From Paenimyroides aestuarii (GTDB lineage: Bacteria; Bacteroidota; Bacteroidia; Flavobacteriales; Flavobacteriaceae): a stretch of DNA of 64,000 bases. The notes under the pieces were generated by a model. The model searched no databases. It saw only the letters and a list, made by a program, of their open reading frames with translations, and was not told where the DNA came from. Where the stretch lies: the NCBI RefSeq assembly GCF_024628805.1, contig NZ_CP102382.1:1178001-1242000 (forward strand), read 5' to 3'. Shown here piece by piece: positions 45,739 through 54,686 of this stretch. The first letter of the stretch is position 1. Each line of letters starts with the position of its first letter. Position numbers and translations under genes: made by a program.

Positions 45739-46965
45739 TTAGATGGTTTTGTTGTGCACTTTTTTAGTGTTGTTTTTCTTTTTATTGCGGCCATACCAAA
45801 TCATAAACCCCGTAACAGGCAAGCTGGCACAAAGCAAACTCACAATAAAAGCAATGATTTTTGTGGGCCAACCAAAGATTGATCCTACGTGAATATCATA
45901 ATTGGCATTTACCATTTTTTCGCCAAAATCTTTGTCTTCGGGGTTGCGGGTGTGTAGCAATTCGCCCGAGTTTTCATCGAAAATTAAATTACTGTTTTTG
46001 TGGTAGGAATAGGACAAGTGGCGCACAAACACTTCAAAGTTGGGATGTTCGTGATCGTCCATGTGCTCATGACCTAAATCTAAAGCAAACATATACGCAT
46101 CGGGGTATAGTTCTTCTACCTTTTGGGCGATTTTATCTAAAGTGGTATCGGTTCTCAATGATGCAGGTGCTGTGGTGGTAATGTGCGAAAAATCGGGATA
46201 TTGTGTTTTTCCGCCCGAAAAAACCACATAAATCATTGCTTGAATGAAAAAGAACGCGTAAAACAAGCCGGTAATAGAAAAGATAAGCGCAAAAAACGAA
46301 GTATAAAAACCAATAATATTGTGCAGGTCATAGTTTTTTCGTTTCCAGCTTTTCACGTTTTTCCATTTGAACCAGAAGCGTTGTTTACGAGCCGATTTGT
46401 TTTTTGGCCACCATAGAATGATGCCCGAAATCAGCATAAAAACAAAAATCAATACAGGAATTCCCGTTACCCATTTTCCCCAATCAGAATTCAACAGAAA
46501 ACTCCAATGCAACATTTTCACAATGTTGAAAAAACTGTTTTTTTCATCGTACACCTGCAAAACTTTTCCGTTGTATGGATTTACATACGCCACTTTGTAA
46601 ACAGGATATTCATCGAAATAGTTCCAAGCGTGCTCGTTTCGTTCAAAATAATAAAATTGATACGACAGCGCACGATCTATCGGAATATTTACCCAGTGAA
46701 TTGGGTATTGTTCCTGCACTTGTTGTTGCACCAAGTTTTCTAATTGCTTTAGTGGAAGTTTTTCTTTATTTTCATGGTTGGGTTCATGATGCTGTACATA
46801 TTCTTTGCGTTGTAAGCCTTCGATTTCATCTTTAAAAACATATAATGCACCAGTGATAGAAATAAAAAATACAATAGCACCAATAAGCAAGCCGAACCAA
46901 AGGTGCAACTTGCCTATTAATTTCTTGAATTTGCTTTTGGGCTTTTTGTCTTTCTTTTTAGTCAT
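45739..46965 (-). CDS. PepSY-associated membrane protein (iron reductase-like)
   Basis: A 408-residue protein with four membrane helices (about 24-44, 160-182, 215-240, 375-396) and PepSY-type extracytoplasmic domains between them (HWVNIPIDRALSYQFYYF, AYVNPYNGKVLQVYDEK). The PepSY_TM family is coded with siderophore receptors and is thought to reduce or release iron from ferric siderophores. Here its ATG overlaps the stop of a TonB siderophore receptor by one base (TAATG), matching that role. Confidence 0.88.
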   Translation of the reverse strand: MTKKKDKKPKSKFKKLIGKLHLWFGLLIGAIVFFISITGALYVFKDEIEGLQRKEYVQHHEPNHENKEKLPLKQLENLVQQQVQEQYPIHWVNIPIDRALSYQFYYFERNEHAWNYFDEYPVYKVAYVNPYNGKVLQVYDEKNSFFNIVKMLHWSFLLNSDWGKWVTGIPVLIFVFMLISGIILWWPKNKSARKQRFWFKWKNVKSWKRKNYDLHNIIGFYTSFFALIFSITGLFYAFFFIQAMIYVVFSGGKTQYPDFSHITTTAPASLRTDTTLDKIAQKVEELYPDAYMFALDLGHEHMDDHEHPNFEVFVRHLSYSYHKNSNLIFDENSGELLHTRNPEDKDFGEKMVNANYDIHVGSIFGWPTKIIAFIVSLLCASLPVTGFMIWYGRNKKKNNTKKVHNKTI

Positions 46966-49133
46966 TAGAATTTATAGTTTAAACCTAACGAAATAGAACG
47001 TGCCAATTGTGGGTTGATTGTTGACCAACCTATAAAATATTTTTCATTGGTAAGATTGTCCACTTTTAAAACAGCGCTGTATTTTTCAGTGTTGTATGAT
47101 AAAGCAGCATTGAAAACCGTATAGCCCGGCAAAGCAAATGTGCCAATGTTTGTGCGATTAAGCGTTAATAATTCACTTGCAGAATTAGCACCAAAACCTA
47201 ATCCAAAATGCTGTAAGGCACCTTGCTGAATGGTATAGTTTGCCCAAAAGTTAAATAAATTTTCAGGACCTGCTTCTTCGGTTCTTAAACCTAAATAACC
47301 CGAATCTTCCGCATCTTTAATCACTTCGTTATTGTTGTGGCTGTAACCAGCAATGATGTTTAAACCATCAATCGGGCTTCCCAATACGCTTACTTCAAAA
47401 CCTTTGCTTTGCACTTCGCCTGCTTGGGTGGCATCAATACCATTGCCCATTAATTTGTTTTTTACTTTAATGTCGTAGTAACTTGCTGTAACCGATAAAC
47501 GGTCTTTTATTAAGCTTGCTTTTGCCCCAATTTCCCATTGATTGGCTTGTTCTGGGTCAAAAAAGCGTACTTCTCTTCCGGTTACATTTCCTTCATTATC
47601 TGTGATATCAACCGCAGCAGCATCTAAGTATTGAAAACCGTTCATATAGTTTCCAAATACCGATAATTGGTCTTTAATAGGTTGGTAAACAATTCCTAAT
47701 TTGGGTGATAAGGTGGTTTTTCCTTCGATTTCATCTGTGGAATAAGCAGTTGGTTTTCCTGTAAAATGATCCACACGTAAACTCAACATTGCCGATAAAT
47801 TTGGTAAAAATTCAATGACGTTGGACGCGTAGGCACTGTAAATTTTTGTTTCTGCAGATTGTAGTGCTGCCGATGTTCCTACTAAAGCAGCATCAACATG
47901 CGGTGTAGTCAACATGGTTTGTTGCGCATTATCGTTGGCATCAATCATTGTATCTGTTTGATTTACCAAAGAAACCGTTCCAAACGAAGCCCAACCAGTA
48001 CCGCCTACAGAGAATTTTCGTTGAAAATAATCTAAACCGGCAACCAATTTGTTTTTAACCGAACCAATAGTATAAGTTCCCACAAAATTTTGTTGAATAC
48101 CGGTAGTGTTGGTTTGCGCTTCCCCTTTTGTTATGAAACGAGTGAATTCGTCTCCGTTGGCAGCATCCCACAAATATTGGTAGTAACCGCTGGTTTTAGC
48201 ATTATTTTTAGAAAAAATGGTAGTCGATGTCCAGTTTTCAGCCAATTGATACACCGCGTATGCTTGAAAATTAAACGTAGGGTTTTTAATGGTCAAATCG
48301 TTGCTGGTGTAGGAATTTTTATAGTTTTGTTCGAATAAATCGATCGATTGAAACGACAACGGACTGTATCGGCTTAAAAAAATCATGGGTGCATTGGCAG
48401 CTTCTGAACTTTTAATTTCGGTATTCACAAAGAAAGTTAAACGGTCATTTGCCACAAATTTCAACGATGGAGCAAAGAACAGCGATTTGCTAAAACCGGC
48501 ATCTTGAAACGAGTTGCGGTATTGGTACGCAGTGTTTAAACGCAAGAAAGTTTGTTTGTTCAAAGGCGTGTTAATATCAGCAGTCACGCGGTTTAATCCG
48601 TAGGAGCCATTGATATACCCCATTTCGCCGCCAAAAGTTTCGTAAGGCTTTTTAGTAGTGATATTGATCAATCCACCATACGATACAATATTGCCACCAT
48701 ACATGGTTCCCGATGGACCTTTGATTACTTCGATGCTCTCCACATTTGCGGGGTCTAAACTTCCATTGGTAAAACTCGGCATACCGTTTAGCAAGCGGGG
48801 CTGCGTAGAAAAACCACGCATGGTGTAAAACTCTGCACCATCTGTACCACGACCGGTAGATTCCCAAAGGCGCGAAACACCCGTAGCATTTTTCAAAGCA
48901 TCGCTAAAAGTAGTAGCCGCTTGTTGTTTTAAAATATTTTTGTTGATTACATTATAAACCTGTGGATTTTCAATGTCTTTCAAAGGCATTTTGTTTGCCG
49001 AATGAACATTTTTTTGAATATATGCCTCAATGATTAATTCCTCTAAGTTGTCAGATTTGATAGAGTCGGTTTGTTGTGCATTCCCGTCAAAAGCCACTGT
49101 AACTGCAGGAATAAGGAGTAGTAATCTTTTCAT
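46965..49133 (-). CDS. TonB-dependent siderophore receptor
   Basis: A 722-residue receptor with a signal peptide (MKRLLLLIPAVTVAFDGNAQ), a TonB-box/plug region (about 25-160, TFSDALKNATGVSRLWESTG, YTMRGFSTQPRLLNGMP and VESIEVIKGPSGTMYGG) and a 22-strand-type barrel ending SLGLNYKF. It lacks the carboxypeptidase-like domain of the other receptors, as is usual for siderophore receptors. A longer reading from GTG 49253 is rejected because a promoter box lies inside it. It forms an operon with the PepSY protein and is probably iron-controlled, although no Fur box was identified. Confidence 0.9.
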   Translation of the reverse strand: MKRLLLLIPAVTVAFDGNAQQTDSIKSDNLEELIIEAYIQKNVHSANKMPLKDIENPQVYNVINKNILKQQAATTFSDALKNATGVSRLWESTGRGTDGAEFYTMRGFSTQPRLLNGMPSFTNGSLDPANVESIEVIKGPSGTMYGGNIVSYGGLINITTKKPYETFGGEMGYINGSYGLNRVTADINTPLNKQTFLRLNTAYQYRNSFQDAGFSKSLFFAPSLKFVANDRLTFFVNTEIKSSEAANAPMIFLSRYSPLSFQSIDLFEQNYKNSYTSNDLTIKNPTFNFQAYAVYQLAENWTSTTIFSKNNAKTSGYYQYLWDAANGDEFTRFITKGEAQTNTTGIQQNFVGTYTIGSVKNKLVAGLDYFQRKFSVGGTGWASFGTVSLVNQTDTMIDANDNAQQTMLTTPHVDAALVGTSAALQSAETKIYSAYASNVIEFLPNLSAMLSLRVDHFTGKPTAYSTDEIEGKTTLSPKLGIVYQPIKDQLSVFGNYMNGFQYLDAAAVDITDNEGNVTGREVRFFDPEQANQWEIGAKASLIKDRLSVTASYYDIKVKNKLMGNGIDATQAGEVQSKGFEVSVLGSPIDGLNIIAGYSHNNNEVIKDAEDSGYLGLRTEEAGPENLFNFWANYTIQQGALQHFGLGFGANSASELLTLNRTNIGTFALPGYTVFNAALSYNTEKYSAVLKVDNLTNEKYFIGWSTINPQLARSISLGLNYKF

Positions 49134-49150
49134 CTTTAAAAAATTTGATG

Positions 49151-49158
49151 CAAAAGTA
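49151..49158 (-). promoter_or_regulatory. Promoter -7 box (TACTTTTG) for the siderophore receptor
   Basis: A TAnnTTTG match on the minus strand about 18 bp before the start codon. It rules out the upstream GTG start. Confidence 0.5.
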
Positions 49159-49330
49159 CCATTGTTTTTATTTAAAACAAATAAAAATAATCTTTTTTTG
49201 AAAGGAAATTTTTGTTTTGTTTTTCCAAGAAAATAGTATGATTTCTGCACCACAAAAAGGGGAGGAGTGTGGTGTATAAATTAAAGCATTGATTGCGAGC
49301 AGCATCACAGGTTTAAAGCTAATTTTCATA

Positions 49331-49369
49331 AAAAAAGAAAATCCCGGTGAGAGGGATTTTCTTTTGGTT
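49331..49369. terminator. Hairpin terminator
   Basis: GAAAATCCC / GGGATTTTC with a seven-base loop and flanking A and T runs. It lies in the gap between ssb and the receptor and would stop readthrough from the ssb side. Confidence 0.7.
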
Positions 49370-49586
49370 TTTACCCGTAGGGTATGACCTAAATAACTTT
49401 TAACACGATGATATGCAGTGATTTGATTTTACCACAGATATACTGATCTAGTTTTACAAATGAATGTTACTATCAATGAAACTTTCACAGATTTTGAATA
49501 CGATGTATTCTATAAGATGCATCGCTTTATAAGTTGCGCTCATTTATTCGTAATCATCTGTGCATCTTTGGAAATGCTATAAGGCG
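49370..49586. other. Non-coding gap with a degenerate CACAGAT-type inverted repeat
   Basis: No reading frame is supported. ACCACAGATATACTGAT near 49431 and AATCATCTGTGCATCT near 49550 are partly complementary. They look like a worn copy of the dispersed CACAGATT-type palindromes seen in flavobacteria. Nothing else was recognised. Confidence 0.35.
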
Positions 49587-49925
49587 CTACGGATTTTGAT
49601 TTAAAAAAAACAGCACTTCGCTGATTACAATTTCGGTAATGCTGCGCTTGATGCCCTCTTTATCCTCGTAGGTGCGATAAGTAAGTTTACCCTCCACGGC
49701 AATTTCTTTACCTTTTTCAACATATTTTTGAATCAGTTCAGCGGTTTTGCCCCATGCAACGATGTTGTGCCATTGGGTGGTTTCCACTTTTTCTTTTTTA
49801 TCGTTGTAATAATAATCACTGGTTGCAAGCGATAAGGTTACTTTTGTACCATTGTCAAAAGTTTTGGTTTCTGGTGTGTTGCCTACTCTCCCGATTAAGC
49901 GAACGTTGTTACGTAATGTACTCAT
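49587..49925 (-). CDS. ssb: Short single-stranded DNA-binding protein
   Basis: A 112-residue OB-fold SSB: NNVRLIGRVGNTPETKTFDN, WHNIVAWGKTAELIQKYVEKG and YRTYEDKEGIKRSITEIVI are typical. It stops at LFFLNQNP and lacks the acidic, Phe-ended C-terminal tail that housekeeping SSBs use to recruit partners. It is therefore probably the accessory short SSB seen in many flavobacteria. It faces away from the cassette array that begins about 190 bp upstream of it. SSB is known to affect attC folding, but the neighbourhood could be chance. Confidence 0.88.
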   Translation of the reverse strand: MSTLRNNVRLIGRVGNTPETKTFDNGTKVTLSLATSDYYYNDKKEKVETTQWHNIVAWGKTAELIQKYVEKGKEIAVEGKLTYRTYEDKEGIKRSITEIVISEVLFFLNQNP

Positions 49926-50079
49926 GGCGTATAAAATTTATGATTAAATAATGATTTGGTACAAAGTTGCGACAGCTTGCAAATTTTATTCGGTTGTTAA
50001 ACATTTGTAGTCGATTGTAAATGTTTGTTGTCGATTATATGGTTTATTAACAGCTATTTGTGGGTTCATATTTTATTTT

Positions 50080-50121
50080 TTGTTAATTAAGAAACTTTCG
50101 TATATATTTGTGTTGTGTGCC
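50080..50121 (+). promoter_or_regulatory. Array promoter and first recombination core (attI-like)
   Basis: TTG (50080-50082) and TATATTTG (50103-50110), 20 bases apart, form a Bacteroidota promoter pointing into the array. Two bases later is GTTGTGTGCC (50112-50121), the exact reverse complement of GGCACACAAC that opens the first attC-like site at 50588. It is thus the leading end of the first cassette, with a promoter directly before it, as in the Pc-attI layout of integrons. Which bases would form the attI site itself is not clear. Confidence 0.6.
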
Positions 50122-50145
50122 ATTTAAGAAAAACTGAACGCTGAA

Positions 50146-50607
50146 TTGAAAAATATCAAATTTTTAATAACCAAATATTACTTTTTCGGACTGATTTTTC
50201 TTTTCGTTTTTTATGCTATTATTGGAGAAATCCCAAGTTGGTACACAATTGAAAGAGATTGGATTGAATGGATTACGACAATAATTTCGATACCATTAAT
50301 CGGAATATTAGCTTTTAAATATTTGACCAAATATGTTGGAAAAGAAAAACAAAAATATTTCGGAATATCATTTTTTGCTCTTTTTGTTTCGTGGATTTTA
50401 ATATTGTACTTTAAAGCATTAGTTATCGGAATAATAAGTTCGTTTGAATTTGAGCGAATACGAATATTGGAATCGCTTGCTGGATATTCGATTTATCAAC
50501 TTTGGATTTATGGAATATTTGGAATAATTCACGGAATAGTTGGCGGATATTTTTTATCAAAAGAATTGAAAAATAATGAAAAAAAAACGGCACACAACAA
50601 TGTATAA
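50146..50607 (+). CDS. Cassette 1: hypothetical four-helix membrane protein
   Basis: A 153-residue protein with four likely membrane helices (about 10-28, 43-60, 72-95, 116-138). It uses TTG as start (gaaTTGaaaaa), as does the first gene of cassette 5. I do not recognise a family. It is the first gene of the array, 24 bases after the leading core, and its last codons (KKTAHNNV) run into the attC-like repeat. Confidence 0.6.
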   Translation: MKNIKFLITKYYFFGLIFLFVFYAIIGEIPSWYTIERDWIEWITTIISIPLIGILAFKYLTKYVGKEKQKYFGISFFALFVSWILILYFKALVIGIISSFEFERIRILESLAGYSIYQLWIYGIFGIIHGIVGGYFLSKELKNNEKKTAHNNV

Positions 50608-50727
50608 CCGCAATTACTGCGGATTCGACTACGTCCGAATCCACTCGGAATTGCTAAAGTTTGTGCCTCGTTTGAAATTTTTCACTAAATTTGGCCGTAA
50701 CTGCGGTTATACGAAACCGTTAGCGGT
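50588..50727 (+). repeat. attC-like site 1
   Basis: Opens with GGCACACAAC and closes with ACCGTTAGCGGT. The arms GTATAACCGCAATTACTGCGG-like (50601 on) and CCGTAACTGCGGTTATACG (about 50695-50713) are nearly perfectly complementary. The opening bases are the exact reverse complement of the cassette's own start (50112-50121). A TAAATTTG promoter-like box lies in the central loop (50686-50693). Confidence 0.8.
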
Positions 50728-50777
50728 CAGGCTAAAACGACCCTACAACAAACAAATTACAGACAATTAACAAAAAC

Positions 50778-53700
50778 GTGAAACACAATCCAAGATACAT
50801 TTTAAAACACCTTTCAATTCGTGTGCCTTGGCACGACAATGCGTGGAATGGTTCTGTTTGCAATAATCCGAAAGCCAATGGTGCTTGTCTTATTTTAAAA
50901 AACTGTGCGTTAAACAGAAATGACGAGTTGGAAGACAGCACAAAAGGAAAATTCCTAAAAGACTTAGACGAAGAGCAATATCCTGTTTGTGTTGGCGAAC
51001 GAGCAACATTTATGTCGTCATTCGCTTTTTACAAAACCTTGCGACATCCATACGCAGAAAGTTCGCCAACAACACACGGACATTTAAAGCCGACAAAAAT
51101 TCAATTCCCAGCTTTTTCAGCAGCAGCAGTTCCCTATCATTGGATGCTAAAAGAAAATGCAAAAGAGAAAACAAGTTTATATGACTTGAATTTTGACGAA
51201 AGCCGAGAACCACAACTTGATTGGGCAACAAGCGGAAATGACCATTGGGTTCAAGAACTAAATAATCAGAAAGCATTACTAAATGCTTTTTTTGAACATT
51301 TATCGCCAAAGCATTCTCTTGTTTTTTTCTACGCTAAACAAACTCCGTTTGTAGAAGAATCGGGAAGAGTTTTAGTAGGCGTTGGAAAAATTAACAATAT
51401 CATTCCTTCCGATGCATATGAAGGAAGCAACAAAAATTTTTCTGCGGCATATTGGGAACATATGATTTTGCATTCCATTAGAAATGACGGTAAAAATGGT
51501 TTCCTTCTGCCTTATCACGAAGCGATTTCATATCAAGAAGAAAATATTGACTTTGATATTGCAGAAATAGCGGTTATTGTCCCAAACGACAAACGTTTTG
51601 AATTTTCGTATGCAGCCGAACACGTAAGTAATGATAGTGCAATTAGAGTCTTATTAGAGTGTGTAAAATCATTAGAAAAAGCGGAAGAATTAGGAATTGG
51701 GGACAACAACACTTTAAAAATTCAATGGATTCACAACGAAATTGCCGAGTTGGAAAAATTGAGAGGTGCTTATCCCGGAATGGGTTCAGCACTTTGTGCT
51801 TTTGGAATTGAAAAAGGTCATTTTGTTGCTGCGGAAATCATTAACCAACTGAAAGACGATAAGGAAAATCCTTGGCTTCTTTTTGAAAAAGCATTGGACA
51901 ATGCAAAAGGTATTTTATCAGATGCGGTTGCTGCATTAATTCCATTTAACAGCAAAAAACTGTATCAACAATTAAAAACCAGAGCAACGCCAACTCGTAT
52001 TCAGTTTCTACACTTACTAAGTCGTTTTGACTTGAATATTGAGCAAGCGAAATTTCTTTTTGTTCACGAAGAAAGAGAAGAATTAGGAATTGGCAGAAAA
52101 GACGAAGAATATATCAATAATCCATATTTGATTTACGAGGATTTGCGATTAACGGCTACACCAATAGCATTAGGAACAATTGATTTAGGATTATACTTAA
52201 AAAAGGGAACTGATAATTTGTTACCAAACGACATTTTGTATTCAGACCCTTTTGAAAATAATCGCATAAGAGCATTAACGATACAACAATTAGAATTTGC
52301 ATCTATACTTGGACACACTTTATTGCCACGTAAAGAAATAATCAAACAAATTCGAAGTTTATCTATTTCGCCAGCTTGTGATATTAATAGCGATTATTTT
52401 GATTTAGCCGAAACTGTATTCGCGGACACAATTACATTGGAAGAAATGAAAAACGGAGAAAGGGCGTATCAATTAAAACGTTTTTCAGAAACAAGGGAAA
52501 TCATCAACCAAAAAATCACTCAACGAGTAAGTGCAAAACGACTTGAATTAAATGCAGATTGGAGTTCTTTATTAGATAATGCTTTAAAAGCATTTACCAA
52601 AGGTAAACCCGATGAGCAAGAATTAAAGGCAAGAAAAGAGAAAGCCGCTGCATTGAAAGAAATTGCAGAAAGTAGATTTTCTGTATTGATTGGTCCCGCT
52701 GGAACAGGAAAAACAACGTTGCTTACCATTTTAGCAGGACAAAAAGAAGTGGAAGACAACGGAGTTCTTTTGCTTGCCCCAACAGGTAAAGCAAGAGTGC
52801 GAATGGAAGAAGTTGCTAAAGACATAAATGTTACCGCAAAAACATTGGCACAATTTCTTTCTGGCTACGGAAGATACAACGGAGAAGTGCAACGATATGT
52901 TTTTTCAAATGAACATTGCGACCAATATGCAACAGTTATTCTTGATGAGGCATCAATGCTTACAGAAGAAATGTTAGCCACTACCTTAGATTGTTTACAA
53001 GGAGTAAAACGTTTCATTTTAGTTGGTGACCATAGACAATTACCGCCAATAGGTGCAGGTCGTCCATTTCTTGACATAATTCACTATTTGAAACCTGAAG
53101 GAATTGAAACTTCGTTTCCAAGAATTGGTAAAGGTTATGCAGAGCTTACTATAAAACGCAGACAAGGCGGAACAAAAAGAGAAGATTTACAACTTGCAGA
53201 ATGGTTTAGCGGAGAATCTTTAGAACCTGGAGCGGACAGTATCATAAACCACATAATTACAACACCTAATTCAAATTATCTACGAATAGAATATTGGGAA
53301 AACGAAACGGAATTTGAAAAGAAATTTGAAGAAGTTTTAGTTTCAGAATTAGGAATGTCGTCCATTGAAGACGTTGAAACTTTTAATAAAACTTTAGGTT
53401 CTTCTGATGGTAGATATTTTAACTTCAGAGAAGCCGCTAATTCAGCAGAACATTGGCAGATTTTATCGCCTGTTAGAGAAAAAGTTTTTGGCGTTAGAGC
53501 ATTAAATAGAAAAATACATAAGCAATTCAGAAAAGACAAAGTTGAATATGCCCGTAACAAATACGGTAAAATCCCTGCACCAATTGGGTTAGAAGAAATT
53601 GTATATGGCGACAAAATCATCAATTTGTTTAATAGTCGTAGAAATGAAGTATGGCCAGACGGTTCATTGAATTACGTTGCAAATGGCGAAATCGGGATGG

Positions 53701-54518
53701 TAATTGGACAATTCAAAACGTCCAAAATGACTTTTAAAGGAAGACCCAAAAACACAGAGATAGAATTTACTTCTCAGAAAGGCTACAAATACACTTTTAA
53801 AGGTTGGGAGTTTTCCGAAGAAGCAAATAATCCTCTTGAATTGGCTTATGCGTTGACAGTTCACAAAGCACAAGGAAGTGAATTTGGTAAAGTTTTTATT
53901 GTAATTCCTAATCCTTGTTTCTTGTTGTCAAGAGAAATGCTTTACACAGCGCTAACACGACAAAAGGACAAAGTAATTTTGCTCATTCAAGGGAATGCAT
54001 TTGACATAAAGGGATTTGCTTCGCCAGCAAAATCAGACGCACTAAAAAGAATAACTAATTTATTCAACAATCCCGAACTAATTGACATAGAAGGTCAATA
54101 TTTAGAGAAGAATTTAATTCACCAAGCAAGTGACGGAAAAATGTTACGCTCTAAAAGTGAATTATTGATTTATCAGCGTTTAATCGACAAGAAACTAAAT
54201 CCGCTTTACGAGAAAAAACTTTTCATTAAAGAAGTAGAGAAACTTCCCGACTTTACTATTGAAAACGATGATACAGGCGAAGTTTATTATTGGGAACATT
54301 GCGGAATGTTACACGACAAAGAATACAAACAACGTTGGGAAGAAAAATATACTTGGTATAAAGAAAACGGAATACTTCCTTTTGACGAAGGTGGTGGAAA
54401 AAATGGAACACTTATAGTAACGGAAGACAAACAAACCGTAGTTGAAGACGGTAGCATACGGGGTGCAATATCAGTTAAAGAAATTGACGAAATAATTGAA
54501 AAAGTATTTAAAATATAA
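50778..54518 (+). CDS. Cassette 2: RecD-like helicase with nuclease-like C-terminus
   Basis: A 1246-residue protein. The N-terminal 300 residues (HLSIRVPWHDNAWNGSVC onward) form a domain I cannot name. A superfamily 1B helicase follows: Walker A LIGPAGTGKTTLL near residue 636, Walker B VILDEASMLTEE near 716, GDHRQLPPIGAGRP near 750 and a UvrD/RecD-type C-terminal motif ALTVHKAQGSEFGKV near 1025. Residues about 1125-1200 (LRSKSELLIYQRL, LPDFTIEND, YYWEHCGM, RWEEKYTWY) have the E-x(n)-D-x(n)-E/H-K spacing of a PD-(D/E)xK-like nuclease. It is very large for a gene cassette. I infer a stand-alone DNA-targeting defence enzyme; DNA repair is the alternative. Confidence 0.82.
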   Translation: MKHNPRYILKHLSIRVPWHDNAWNGSVCNNPKANGACLILKNCALNRNDELEDSTKGKFLKDLDEEQYPVCVGERATFMSSFAFYKTLRHPYAESSPTTHGHLKPTKIQFPAFSAAAVPYHWMLKENAKEKTSLYDLNFDESREPQLDWATSGNDHWVQELNNQKALLNAFFEHLSPKHSLVFFYAKQTPFVEESGRVLVGVGKINNIIPSDAYEGSNKNFSAAYWEHMILHSIRNDGKNGFLLPYHEAISYQEENIDFDIAEIAVIVPNDKRFEFSYAAEHVSNDSAIRVLLECVKSLEKAEELGIGDNNTLKIQWIHNEIAELEKLRGAYPGMGSALCAFGIEKGHFVAAEIINQLKDDKENPWLLFEKALDNAKGILSDAVAALIPFNSKKLYQQLKTRATPTRIQFLHLLSRFDLNIEQAKFLFVHEEREELGIGRKDEEYINNPYLIYEDLRLTATPIALGTIDLGLYLKKGTDNLLPNDILYSDPFENNRIRALTIQQLEFASILGHTLLPRKEIIKQIRSLSISPACDINSDYFDLAETVFADTITLEEMKNGERAYQLKRFSETREIINQKITQRVSAKRLELNADWSSLLDNALKAFTKGKPDEQELKARKEKAAALKEIAESRFSVLIGPAGTGKTTLLTILAGQKEVEDNGVLLLAPTGKARVRMEEVAKDINVTAKTLAQFLSGYGRYNGEVQRYVFSNEHCDQYATVILDEASMLTEEMLATTLDCLQGVKRFILVGDHRQLPPIGAGRPFLDIIHYLKPEGIETSFPRIGKGYAELTIKRRQGGTKREDLQLAEWFSGESLEPGADSIINHIITTPNSNYLRIEYWENETEFEKKFEEVLVSELGMSSIEDVETFNKTLGSSDGRYFNFREAANSAEHWQILSPVREKVFGVRALNRKIHKQFRKDKVEYARNKYGKIPAPIGLEEIVYGDKIINLFNSRRNEVWPDGSLNYVANGEIGMVIGQFKTSKMTFKGRPKNTEIEFTSQKGYKYTFKGWEFSEEANNPLELAYALTVHKAQGSEFGKVFIVIPNPCFLLSREMLYTALTRQKDKVILLIQGNAFDIKGFASPAKSDALKRITNLFNNPELIDIEGQYLEKNLIHQASDGKMLRSKSELLIYQRLIDKKLNPLYEKKLFIKEVEKLPDFTIENDDTGEVYYWEHCGMLHDKEYKQRWEEKYTWYKENGILPFDEGGGKNGTLIVTEDKQTVVEDGSIRGAISVKEIDEIIEKVFKI

Positions 54519-54532
54519 CAACAAAAGCCCGA

Positions 54533-54669
54533 ACCGCTAACAAGGTATTGCCAAAAGCGGGGCTGAAGTGCGTATTTAGAAATTTTTGCATATATTTGGC
54601 TTGAGGTATTTCTATTGACCTTGGGTGCAAAAATCCCCGCCTTCGGCAATACCCAAACCGTTGTACGTA
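54533..54669 (+). repeat. attC-like site 2
   Basis: Opens with ACCGCTAAC, the exact reverse complement of the start of cassette 2 (GTTAGCGGT, 50719-50727), and closes with GTTGTACGTA. Long complementary arms GGTATTGCCAAAAGCGGGG and CCCCGCCTTCGGCAATACC flank a loop with TATATTTG (54591-54598). Its left arm (25 bases from 54543) is identical to that of site 6. Confidence 0.85.
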
Positions 54670-54686
54670 ATGTTAAAACAAATCTC

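Noticed and set aside
49134..49253. GTG start extending the siderophore receptor by 40 residues
   Set aside because: A promoter box lies inside this stretch and the signal peptide begins at the internal ATG.
54533..54669. attC-like hairpins as simple transcription terminators
   Set aside because: They lack T runs, contain long loops, and their end sequences follow the cassette start/end complement rule, which terminators would not.
54615..54686. Upstream extension of the cassette 3 gene (and similar ones at 57421 and 60042)
   Set aside because: These extensions translate the attC-like repeats; internal starts give signal peptides or sensible N-termini.
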